Source of the DNA: Nemophila menziesii
Lineage: Eukaryota > Streptophyta > Magnoliopsida > Boraginales > Hydrophyllaceae
Length of the DNA stretch: 64,000 nt
NCBI GenBank assembly: GCA_029959085.1
Contig: JARWIR010000024.1
Span: 18,464,296 to 18,528,295 of the forward strand
Direction: 5' to 3'
Part shown: positions 36,201-46,139 of the stretch, piece by piece
Layout of the letters: each line of letters opens with the position of its first letter
Position numbering within the stretch: position 1 is the stretch's first letter
Notes under the pieces: model-generated
Databases searched by the model: none
What the model was told of the DNA's origin: nothing
Seen by the model: only the letters and a program-made list of their open reading frames with translations
Program-made: the position numbers and the translations under genes

Positions 36201-37769
36201 TGTAAGTCGAGAAATTGATAATAAATTCGACTTGATACAAGGAACATGAAGAATAGATTTTAGAAGAAGAGAGAAAGAAGAGGAGTAAAGCTTACTGTCA
36301 CCAATATGAGCAATGTTCAAAGGTTGTCCATTACCAACTGCAACTGAACTTGAACCATTATAAGGTGTAGAAGACTGAATTAGAGAAGCATCATGAGTAA
36401 CATGAGAATTGGCACCTGAATCAAGGTACCATTGCTCAGGATCATAAGAGGTTGTTTGAGTAGTTTGAGCAGCCATTGCTACACGATTCTGAGCTTTAGG
36501 AGAAGGATAAGCTACAAAATCTGTTCTATACCAGCCAGTGTTCTAAAAATCGGCCTAGGCGGCCGCCTAGGCGCTAGAAGGTAGCTAAACTTCCAGAAAT
36601 GGCCCAGGCGGCCTCCAGGCGGTCCCAGAAGGTCCTAGACGGGCCAAGGCGGGTTTAGGCGGCGCCTAGGCGGACCCAGGCGGCGCCTAGGCGGTCAGAA
36701 GTTAAAAAAAATTTAAAAAAATCTATTTTTTAATACAAAAAAATTAAAAAAATTATTTTTTAACACAAAAAATTATATAAATTTATTTTAAAAATTATTT
36801 AAATTTTAAAAAATATTTAAATAAATATCAAAACCGCCTAGCAAGAAAACGCCTAGGCTCCGCCTAGGCGCCCGCCTAGTACCCTGGGCGCTCGAAGGTG
36901 GTCGACCGCCCGCCTAGCGCCTAGCGCCTTTTAGAACACTGATACCAGCAATCTAATGCAGAGTGTCCAAATCGAGTACATATTTGGCAATTAACAGAGG
37001 AATTCATACCAAATTGTGGAGAAGATGATGGAGGAGCACCTAATATAGAAGGAGATGAGTTGAAATTGTTGAAATTGCGTCCCCTTCCTCGATTTGAGTA
37101 ACCACGACCATGATTACCTCCACCACGACCTATGTTCTGATTAGTATAACCTCGACCTTGATTTGTATTAGTAGAAGAAGATTGAGGAGTAGCTGATGTG
37201 AATAACGCAGAGTGAGAAGATTGTGATAAATCAAGCGAATCATTCATCTTCATATGCAATTCTTCAGACACAAGCAAGCTTCCAAGAGAATGAAAGCTCA
37301 AAGTTGAAGTTTGAGCATTCGTGATTCGAATGCTTGATTTAAATTGGTTGAATTCTGCAGGTAGTCCTTTGAGAGTATACATTATTACATCTTCAAGAGG
37401 AAGAGAGGCATCTGCAGTATCCAAACCATCGCATATCTCTTGAATCTCATTGAGATAGCTTTGCATCGATTTGTCACTCTTTTTGATGTTACACAGACGC
37501 ATCTTCAATCCATGAACATGTGTACGACATTGATTTATGAAGATTTCTTCCAGTTTAGCCCATACATCATGAGCATGATTCAGACGAACAACTTGAGCAA
37601 GAATTGAAGGAATCATCGAGAAATTGAGTGAAACCTTAAGCTGTTGATCAACTATTAACCATGTTGAATACGCAGAAGACGATTGAGAAGGAAGTAAGGA
37701 TGTGCCATTAACATGAGTTAGATATCCATGTGCTTCAAGAACGGACTCCATTTGAGCTCTCCATAGCAC
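33227..37769 (-). pseudogene. Copia gag-pol, interrupted
   Basis: Gag (37769-36950) with LWRAQMESVLEAHGY, a Gly/Arg-rich stretch and a CCHC knuckle (CQICTRFGHSALDC). Then protease (WYLDSGANSHVTHD), gag-pre-integrase (WHYRLGHPS), integrase (LIHTDVWGPA, FVDDYTRFSWVY, RSDNGGEF, TPEQNGVSERKHRHL), RT (CKWVYKIKRKANGD, QLDVSNAFLHGE, YGLKQAPRAWYQLL, catalytic YVDDILVTG) and RNase H (FSDSDWASC, SRSSTEAEYRALA, HIDVDFHFVRE, LADILTKG). Damage: the hAT MITE at 36536-36941, an in-frame TAG near 35000, TAA near 34600, and at least two small frameshifts with a stop near 33942-33905. The frame is the same on both sides of the MITE and of the first two stops, so these are late single events. Confidence 0.85.
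36536..36941. mobile_element. hAT-type MITE, 406 bp, 8-bp target duplication
   Basis: Perfect 13-bp terminal inverted repeats CAGTGTTCTAAAA / TTTTAGAACACTG. Flanking 8-bp duplication ATACCAGC at 36528-36535 and 36942-36949. Both features are typical of hAT transposons. The two ends are GC-rich with many CCTAGGCGGC palindromic units; the middle is very AT-rich. No coding capacity. Confidence 0.9.
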
Positions 37770-37844
37770 GTAATTCGTAGAATCTAACTTGGTTATGTAA
37801 ATAAGTATTAAAATATGATTTCATAAAGGTAACTTTATTAGTAC

Positions 37845-39188
37845 CTGCCCATTTGTTCCATTTACATTGTCACGAGCTGATAATTTAAGCGCTTCTAACA
37901 ACTCTTTTAATCTCTTGGTAGCCATTGCAGCTTCCTCTGTTTTTCTTTGAAGAACCTGTAGTTCAATTTTAACAGTGAATCTTAAGTAGAAAATACCTCA
38001 AATAGAAAAACGTACACTATTTATTTATTACTCCCTCCGTCCACAAATGTTTGTCACAATTTCTAAAAATGGATGTCCACAAAAGGTTGTCATTTTAAAA
38101 TATCAAGAAACTTTTTTGCATGTTTTACCAAGTTTACCCTTATTTAATTTTCAAAAAGTAGAAGACATTAATTGCTTTTCTTAATAATTAAATAGTTGGT
38201 TGAGGGTAATTTAATAAAAGTAGAAGACATTAATTGCTTTTCTTAATCTATGTGAAAAAAAAGGTATGACAAACATTTGTGGACGGAGGGAACACCATTT
38301 TTGGGCGCTGATTTAAAGCTTGTAATTTATGCCTTTCATATTCATTTTTCCTCCCTTGCTTCTTTAACTGTAACAATTCCTTCTCTCTAAATGCTTTTCA
38401 TTGTCTAAACTGTTCAGCCTCTTGTTTAATCTTTTGTTGCAATTGAACCTAGAACTCCAACAAAGTGTTCATAGCTTGAGGTATGAGTCCAGTTTCATAA
38501 CCATCTCTGAAGCTAGTTCCCATTGTGTATGTCTTTCCTGACCCTGTCTGTATTATTTACACACATTCATATATAAATATAATGTCCTTCAAGAAATGGA
38601 TAATTACAAAAACTTTACCTGACCATAGGCAAGAACAGTGGCATTGTAGCCTTGGAATAAGCCAGCAACTAAAGGAGCAACACAGTCTTCAAACATGGAA
38701 GATGAGGGAGATCCAGTGCTCCCATAAACACGGTCAAAAGTAAAAGAATATGTTCCGATTTGAACCTACATTAATAATATAATTTCGATGCATTTAAATT
38801 ATAATTCATGATCGATCACCAATCTTAATTCTAGCAAACATATATAAGCATCATTGGAAACAAATTCATATTAATATTCAGATTATAAAGAGAATGCAAG
38901 AACACCTTTAAAGTTACAGTGGTATTCTAAGTTTCAGATCTCTAATGAAAACATCAAATGTAGAAGCAAAAAAAGATCGAAACAGAAAAAATCTTGTATA
39001 TTTTAATGGATTAATTGGCAAAACGAAAATTCCATAATAAATGTGAGAATTACCTGAGGCTTTGAAGAGAGCAGAGTAACACAATCTTTACAACCTTGAA
39101 GCTTCTCATCACCTATAAGGGGTCTGATATGAACGGCCACTTTAACACAGCAATTTCCACCAGAAGAAGCATTAGTAGAAGGTTCCAT
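37845..39188 (-). pseudogene. Kinesin-4 (KIN-4/FRA1-like) pseudogene, internally deleted
   Basis: Exon 1 39188-39054 (MEPSTNASSGGNCC, VKVAVHIRPLIGDEK, ending KPQ before GTAATT), exon 2 38765-38619 (SFTFDRVYGSTGSPSS, GYNATVLAYGQ), exon 3 from 38547 with the ATP-binding P-loop TGSGKTYTMG. After NTLLE the frame jumps to the distal coiled coil (QQKIKQEAEQFRQ, YERHKLQALNQR), so the rest of the motor and most of the stalk are missing. In-frame TAG and TGA follow the jump. A MITE (38031-38291) splits this from another coiled-coil exon, 37955-37845 (LQRKTEEAAMATKRLKELLE). The copia element starts just beyond. Kinesin-4 FRA1-type motors move along cortical microtubules and support cell-wall deposition; this copy cannot. 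Confidence 0.85.
38031..38291. mobile_element. Tourist/Stowaway-like MITE in kinesin relic
   Basis: Left end CTCCCTCCGTCCACAAATGT, right end its complement (ACATTTGTGGACGGAGGG). TA precedes the left end; the right TA is not preserved (AAC). Inside, a ~30-bp phrase (GTAGAAGACATTAATTGC and what follows) is directly repeated. Confidence 0.7.
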
Positions 39189-39840
39189 TGAAACTATAGC
39201 AGATACTGTATAATGTGTAAGAAAACACTTGACTAAGAAGTCAAAGAATAGTAAAAGAATCTTTGGTATAGTGTTGACAAGTAGTTAGAAGCTCAAGTGA
39301 TTTATTCATAGAAATGGAGATGCACCAGAAAGTGATGTAGTACTAAAGAGAATCCAAGAACATTAGCTAGAGACAGAGAGAGTATAGGGAGGGTAGTTGA
39401 GGGAATAGAATTACTCCATTAAAGAAGCTTTGGGTTGGGTGTCATTATCAAAAGAAGTTTTTTTGTGTTATGTGTCATTTCCTTTTTTTTTTTCACCAAG
39501 TTTCCACTTCCACAATAGGTGGAAATTAATTATTGGAGTTAGATAGGTTGTAATTCATGTGGGATGTACGAAGCTTAAGCTGGGATAACATTAAATATAA
39601 ATTAATTATTGGTTGCCATAATTTGAGGGTATCCAAATTTCTCTTTAATGGTCTTACAACTCTTCTTCCTTTAGTTTTGCAAACGGTGGTAGAATACTTG
39701 GGTGTGCTGCTCAACTAGGAAGAAATCATTTAAATGGGTAATTTTTAGATACATGGATAATATAAGATCTCAAGAGAATACAAGAAAGTCAAAAAGTCAA
39801 AGTTTGATCCTATGTCAAGACGTGAAAAGTAATTCCCAAA
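39189..39840. other. Upstream region of the kinesin relic
   Basis: Former promoter and 5' UTR side of the kinesin gene. There is a poly-T tract at 39484-39494 and no other gene. Confidence 0.3.
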
Positions 39841-39910
39841 CTCAGCTAGCATGATTTATATTTAGTTTCTCTGCTATCTCTTTTGCTTTGTTTCGGAAAA
39901 ACCTTTACTA

Positions 39911-40361
39911 CTCCCTCCATTCTTTAATAATTGACTCTTTAGCCAATATAATTTAGAGTAATGATATATACCACCCAAATTCATACCACCTAAATGTCAC
40001 CCAATGACGTGGCGTGAATTGGTTGGTTACATATCTTTAATCAAATCAAGAAAATAAATGCATTAACAATTTGTAACCAATCAATTCACGCCACGTCATT
40101 GGGTGATATTTGGGTGGTATGAATTTGGGTGGTATATATCACTACTCTATAATTTATTCCACAATATATGTCACATTTCAAGTTTCAATACAAATTAAAT
40201 GACCTTTTTCCACTTTTACCCTTATTCTTAAAATCTTTCAATTTTCTCTTTTTTAAAAGTAGGGATATTTTAGTCATATTAAACTAAGTTTTTCCTACTT
40301 TTAGGATTCCTTAATATGTGTGAAAAGCTCTAAAGAGTCAATTATTAAGGAATGGAGGGAG
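39911..40361. mobile_element. Stowaway-like MITE (copy 2) carrying a nested MITE
   Basis: Ends CTCCCTCCATTC and its complement, with TA duplications at 39909-39910 and 40362-40363. It is collinear with the element at 7759-8021 once the nested 192-bp MITE is removed. It sits in the LINE RT coding region: the frame reads NFNKSSIIF before it and KGFSETKQK after it. Confidence 0.9.
39956..40147. mobile_element. MULE-type MITE (copy 2), 192 bp, perfect 9-bp target duplication
   Basis: Left end GAGTAATGATATATACCACC, and the right end complements GAGTAGTGATATATACCACC. Nearly the whole element is an inverted repeat (ATTCATACCACC and AATGACGTGGCG arms). Flanks TATAATTTA at 39947-39955 and 40148-40156 are identical, 9 bp. 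Inserted inside the Stowaway copy. Confidence 0.9.
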
Positions 40362-40363
40362 TA

Positions 40364-41239
40364 AATATAATAGATGATTTGTTGAAGTTTATCTTCTGCC
40401 TCGATGCCTTGCAATATTCCATTAACACTCTTGAAAACGCTTCAATTTTTGTTTTGCTAATTTCCAAAAAGAAAAGTGCGTCGTCCGCAAATAATAAGTG
40501 TGTAAGTTTCGGGTCGCTCTTGATATTGAAATACCATTAATATTCCCTTCTCGGCATTCATGGTTGATAAGTCCTATAAGTCCTTCTGTTAAAAAAGAGA
40601 ATAATAAAGGTGAGAGAGAATCACCTTGTCAAAGTCCCCTTTCTGATTCGAACTTCTTCATTCTTTCTCCATTAACCTTTACTTGATAAGTCACTGTAGA
40701 TATACAATTATAGATTAATTTAATCCACTTGTCTGAGAAGCCTAATTTTTGTAATATAGCCATTAAAAAGTCCCAATTAACTTGATCGTACGCCTTGGCC
40801 ATATCGATTTTGACCGCTCCGTAATGTTTTTTTGATTATGTTTTTCATAAAGAAAGCAATTTCTTGTGCTACTAATATATTATCTTTAATGTTTCTACCC
40901 TTGATAAACGCTGATTGAGTCGGCGAAATAATATCATTCATTAACGGTTGTAGTCTAAGTGCCATGATTTTAGCGATAATTTTATATACAAAATTGATGC
41001 ACGAAATCGGTCTAAAATCCATGATCGACTCCTGCGATTTACCTTTCGGAATAAGAGTAATGATAGTATCATTGATCTTATCGAGTGGAGTATTATTCTC
41101 AAAGAAATCCACGACCATTCTTTGTATATCAAGCTTGATAATGTCCCAAAATTCATGGTAAAAATTTCCCGGCAAACCGTCAGGTCCTGGGGCTTTGGAG
41201 CCCGACATGGAGAAGACAGACGCTCTAATTTTGTCCATA
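40364..41239 (-). pseudogene. LINE copy 2 ORF2, RT distal part
   Basis: KAPGPDGLPGNFYHEFWD, TLIPKGKSQESIMDFRPISC, then MALRLQPLMNDIISPTQSAFIKGRNI (RT fingers/palm start), a frameshift near 40830, YGQGVRSS-like tail replaced in another frame by the DMAKAYDQVNWDFL palm motif, GDSLSPLLF, and CKASRQKINFNKSSII. The F-A-D-D catalytic box is degraded. The N-terminal 263 bp are duplicated at 42692-42954. Confidence 0.7.
40977..41239. repeat. 263-bp direct repeat, left copy
   Basis: Identical by eye over the full length to 42692-42954. It is LINE RT coding sequence and bounds the 1452-bp insert. Confidence 0.95.
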
Positions 41240-42691
41240 ACATAGAATGTTCTAAAATAAAGCCCCCTTTACCCATTAGTTAGTATCTAACTAGTATATA
41301 GAAAACTACCCAAAACCCCCCTACCTAATCTAATCATACAGTGAGAACCCAAAAATCAAAACAAAGAACCCATATAGGGCTCGTGACCCTCTCTCTCATC
41401 TCTCTCTCTCTGTGCTCAAGAGCTAATGCAGCCCCCCACCCCTCTGCCACCACCTTCCACCCACACCACCCTTTCGATGCCCACCTTCGCAACACCATCC
41501 CTCGACACCACCAAGCCACCACCACCACGCATCACCTTCTCCACGCATCACCTTCATTGCTGCATCAACTATTCTGTATCCCACAGACCGCTGGAGCTCT
41601 GTAGCCCTTCGTTCCTTTGTGAAGAAGAAGTCACGATGCACATCTGACCACCAGCGAACTGGACCAGCGCCGCCTTCTTCTCCGGCCAGATCCGCGCTGC
41701 TCCCTCCACCTATCTCCTCCGCTGCAGATCTCCTCTATTCAGATTCGTCATGATGCAGCAACACTGTAACATCACCCCAGCACTGTAACACCAAATCCTC
41801 CGAGGCCACCACAACGAAGCCAAGATCCACGAAGCCAAGATCCACGAAGCCACCACCACACTGTAACACTCATCTCTTCTCCTCCTCCAACGCCTCATCT
41901 CTTCTTCTCCTCCGACGCTTCTCCTCCGCCTCATCTCCAGACGCGTCGTGCCTCAGGTTGTTGGGTTCAACCCACTGGTACAGACTTGGTGGTCCAGACT
42001 TGGTATGTCCAGCCCATGTCGTGCCTCAGCGTGTGAGTGTAGTGAGAAATGAAGTCTAGCCCATTGTGTGTACTATCAGGTAGAAATGAAGTCCAGCCCA
42101 TTAGGTCTGGACAGTATGGGCCCCTTAGGTCTGGACATTATAGGCTTGTATACATTTTTGGACTACACTAATATATTTTGTTCATTTTTTCAGGTTAATT
42201 AAACTCTAATAATTAGCCAGTGTTATATAAAAATTAAAAACTTAAGTAAAAATTGGACATTGGCATTTAATATGGACCAGAAAAGGCTTGTGTACAGCCC
42301 ATTGTGTACAAGAACTTGGACAAACCTGGACACAACCGAATTCTTCACCATGTACAAAAAATAAGGAATGGATAAAACCCGAGCTTAGGTACAGCCCTTG
42401 GGGTATAATATTGAACACTTTGAACATGGAAATGGCTTAGGTACAGACCTATAAGCACGGGTTTTGACTTGGAAATAATCGAGTTCCAACATAGACAAAT
42501 AATGCACGAAGTTTAGGTACAGACACATGTACACGGAATTCTTTATCAACACATGTGTGTAATGGAAAGTAAGAGAGAGAAATGTATTAGTTAACTTGTT
42601 TTGTTTGGTTAGGCTTTATATAGAACATTTAGTAACTTAGGCTTTAAAATGGGGTGGGGGATGAAATTGGGCTGTAATTTGAAGATTCCTC
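41240..42691. mobile_element. 1452-bp insert of unknown type within LINE copy 2
   Basis: Not LINE sequence. It has no terminal inverted repeats, no TG...CA ends and no poly-A tail that I can see. Left part (41380-41940) is GC-richer, with CT tracts followed by Pro/His-rich open frames on the plus strand and overlapping Arg/Trp/Gly-rich frames on the minus strand. Right part (41980-42560) contains repeated phrases GTACAGAC, GTCCAGCCCATT and TTAGGTCTGGACA. No domain recognised. It could be a transduced or filler segment captured during break repair. Confidence 0.5.
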
Positions 42692-42954
42692 TAATTTTAT
42701 ATACAAAATTGATGCACGAAATCGGTCTAAAATCCATGATCGACTCCTGCGATTTACCTTTCGGAATAAGAGTAATGATAGTATCATTGATCTTATCGAG
42801 TGGAGTATTATTCTCAAAGAAATCCACGACCATTCTTTGTATATCAAGCTTGATAATGTCCCAAAATTCATGGTAAAAATTTCCCGGCAAACCGTCAGGT
42901 CCTGGGGCTTTGGAGCCCGACATGGAGAAGACAGACGCTCTAATTTTGTCCATA
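42692..42954. repeat. 263-bp direct repeat, right copy
   Basis: Identical to 40977-41239. This copy is contiguous with the upstream LINE RT sequence. Confidence 0.95.
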
Positions 42955-44247
42955 TCTGGTGTTCTTATCAACTTTTTGTTAGTTTCTTCATCTATCATAC
43001 ACGGTGTATAATTGGCCACTCTTTCGATATTGACGACTTCATCTTTCTTGTACATATCACAAAAATATCTTTGGATAATCTCTTTTACCTCTTTTGGGTT
43101 ATCTACCCAAACTCCTTTATCTTTAAGTTCATTAATTCTATTACTGTTGCGGCGTATAGTTGTTTTTGCAAAAAAATATTTTGTGTTTTTGTCACCTTTT
43201 TTTATCCATATATTACATGCCCTATCCGCCCAATACGCTTCTTCTTGCTTCCATAACGTTTCCAATTCATCTTTATTTCTTTTCTCTATCATTATATTTT
43301 CCGTTGTTGCCTCTTTGTCTTGTAATTTCTCCAACATATCATTATATTTATTTATTAATACCCTCGAATTACAACACTTCTCCTTGCTCCATCATGTTAG
43401 GGCTAGACAAGTTGCATCCCTTTTGACAATAAAGTTCTTAATATTGTCTAAATTTCTATAACTATTCCACGTATTATTTACCACCTCCTTGCATTCTATG
43501 TTTTCCAACCATCTCGACTCGAATATAAAGTATTTATTGTTTTTCTTCATCTTATTTGAACTCTGTACAATGAGTGGAGAGTGATCCGATCCAATCGTAG
43601 GTAATACCTTGATAGTTGTTTCTGGAAATAAATTATACCATTCGACGGATGCTAACCCTCTATCAAGTCTTTCTTTAATATTTTCCGTCCCCTCTCTTCT
43701 ATTTGTCCACGTGAAAAAACATCATTTTGTTGCGATATCTATAAGGTTATTCGAATTAATAAATTCGTTAAATCTTAACATTCTTTCGAGATTAGGTTGA
43801 TCCTTGCCTTGCTTCTCCGAAGCTTTAACTATTTCATTAAAATCTTTGATGATAAGGGTCGGCCAATTTGATATATTATTAAACATCTTTTCTCTTTTGT
43901 TGGCCTCATTTGGAGTGTGAATGACAATAATATACCATGAAATTGCTTTAGATTCCACACATTGACAAATAACATAACTCGAACACGAAACAACAATTTT
44001 AACATTAAAATGATCCTTCCACGCAAGTGTAATACCCCCGGACCTCTGAGCTCTTCCCCCAGGGTTCACTACAAATTTATATTTAAAAGGATTTAAAAAA
44101 CTACAAGATCTCAAGTCACTACTCTTGATTATTGATTCCAAAAGGCATACAAAAGACACATCAAATTTCGAATTAAGGGACTTAACCAACTTTCTCGTCA
44201 CGGGTGCCTTGCCCCCTAACAGTTCCATACCATCAGATTATCCATCG
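42692..44247 (-). pseudogene. LINE copy 2 ORF2, endonuclease and start of RT
   Basis: Starts at an ATGGATAA overlap with the ORF1 stop. The endonuclease strands are visible: FVCLLESIIKSSDLRS (catalytic Glu), ITLAWKDHF, VIHTPNEANKREK, LIIKDFNEIVKASEKQG, FFTWTNRREGTE, RLDRGLAS and the catalytic GSDHSP near 43580. Then a linker (WIKKGDKNTKYFFAKTTIRR) and the RT N-terminus. Lesions: TAG after VWNC near 44210, a frame change there, TAA near 43720, and stops near 43400. Confidence 0.7.
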
Positions 44248-44464
44248 AATCCAGCCGCTTCCATCCCGGGCTGGACGCTACCCATTGGTTTGTTATGGAT
44301 GATGGTTTCCTTCACAGGTGGGACCTGGGTACTATCATCATCCTCCGAATCATCGCTCGATATATCGTCTCCCCTTAAATGACCATCACAATTCTCTGCG
44401 CTACAATAATAGTATTGTTCATTTTCCATACCGTTTTCAACCACTTCATTTGGTCCACACACGT

Positions 44465-46134
44465 TCATAAACTCGTATTAACAAATCGGTCTTTTATTTC
44501 TCTGTAGCTAACGAGCAACTCATCTAAAAAGTTCCTTGCTTCGACGATTCCTTTCCACAAGTTATTCACATCCTCTAGACAAACTTTCTTCATTTTAGGG
44601 TTTTGGATCATACCACTTGGAGCCACCTTCCTCTTCAAGTCACTTGGCCACGTAAACTTCTTGATATTATTGCTAACCCTCATTCTCGGAGTACTCTTAA
44701 ACCCTTTGCTCGTGAACTCCTCCGCTGGGCGCAAATGCTGGCTAATATGAATGGACTGTGAATTAGAGTAACTGTCATCTTGTCCAAAATCCTCTATGAA
44801 ATCATCATTTTCCACCATTATTGCTTTACCCTTGTCTAGCCTTCTTGCGCTAATCACCCCCATTTCACCTTCCTCTCCCTCATTGTTCATAGTTAGACCA
44901 AGCTTTAAATTGCGCATCTCCATCTCACCTTGCTGTTGATTTGTATTACCTGTAGGTTCACAAATAACCGCTCTTTTCCTATTTTCAAAACCTTTGAACA
45001 TATTCTCAAGCAGAAAACCTTGAGTTTGGTTCTCCTCAAGCCGAATAATATAAAACCCAGTACCATAGAATTCCTCAACCTCTGCTTCTCTCGCCATTAA
45101 TATCTCGTTCACTGTCTGATGGCTGATAATGATCGAGTCACCAAAGACACCCATTTCTTTTTGAAGAATAGCGAATAGAGCTGGATAAGTGTTCTTGTTC
45201 ACTTCAACCGCTTCAAACTCTGGATTCAAAGAGTTCATGAGTTCAAAGAAAGCCATGGTATTTTCTCGCTTTCTTTTGGAAGACTCTGTAGCTTCTTTTG
45301 TGTTGCTTGTTCTTGCCTCCTTGTTTCTAACATTTGTAGCTTGATTAGCTGAATTGGTTAAATTTATTGCAGTAATTATGTGATCATTTCCTCCAAAATT
45401 ATCGTTGTCCTCTTCACTTTCTTCTCAATTATTCCTCCTGATAGGGTGAAACCTAATCACCTCATCGAAAACACCCCATCTATCTCTTTTCCTTATGCTG
45501 TTAAACATCTTGTCCTCGCTCATAACTGTCGTCTCTATGTTCCAATTGAAGAATCTGTAAGAGTCATCTATCCATCTTGGGCGAACCATCCCAACAAGGC
45601 ACGATCCTTTGTTATGTCCCAAATAGCCGCAATTATATCAAAACAAACCCAAGCTTTCATATTTGAAAGCCACCCACGCTGCACTGTCTTGCTGCTCTAC
45701 AAAAACCCCCATTTTTATTGCTACTGTGAGGTTAAACTTTACCCTGAATCTCAAAAAGTTATTCACCACTTCCTCGTTGATTGGGAAGTCCACTTCTTCC
45801 GCACTTACTATGTAGTTGCCAAAAGTTTGTATTGAATCAATGGTGTTCTGCGACCTTGCAAGACCATAGATTCTCACCCATGCATAAGAGTTGGTGAGGT
45901 CTAGTTGATTGAACTCCATCTCGTCTTCCCACTTGCATAAAAGGACATGCATGGACTGAACCAAGCATGGCCTGAGGAACCACACTCTCTCTGCTTCCTC
46001 TGCATCCTCAATAGTGATTCTGAAAATGTTGATTCCAAGCTCCTCAAACAACACTCGGCAATTTATACCCCAAGTATCTAGCACAACTTTTCGAAAAACA
46101 TTTAGACTAAATGTTCTTGTAGAGATCACCTTGG
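44465..46134 (-). pseudogene. LINE copy 2 ORF1, main part
   Basis: VISTRTFSLNVFRKVVLD, LRPCLVQSMHVLLCKWE, YAWVRIYGL (DUF4283-like), then at 45636-45638 a TGA replaces the first Cys of the CCHC knuckle (YNCGYLGHNKGSC follows in frame). RDRWGVFDEVIRF then a stop near 45425, and from 45256 an open acidic C-terminal part with FTWPSDLKRK and KVCLEDVNNL. A tail MNVCGPNEVVENGMENE (44468-44238) overlaps the ORF2 start. Confidence 0.7.
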
Positions 46135-46139
46135 CCACG

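Larger units (their letters stand above)
33073..37795 (-). mobile_element. Ty1/copia retrotransposon (Ale/Retrofit-like), 5'-truncated, degenerate
   Basis: The 3' LTR is 33073-33287 (215 bp; minus-strand ends TGATAGTGAG ... GTTTATCA; TATA-like TATATAAATG). A polypurine tract GAGGGGGGA directly precedes it. The gag-pol reading frame runs from about 37790 to 33227 with a hAT MITE inside. No 5' LTR or primer-binding site is present: beyond 37795 the sequence is an intron of the kinesin relic. I place it near the Ale/Retrofit group from the short LTR and the WYLDSGANSHVT protease, without strong support. Confidence 0.75.

Noticed and set aside
41341..41647. Pro/His-rich open frames in the 1452-bp insert
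   Set aside because: Overlapping frames on both strands of similar length; no domain; more likely composition.
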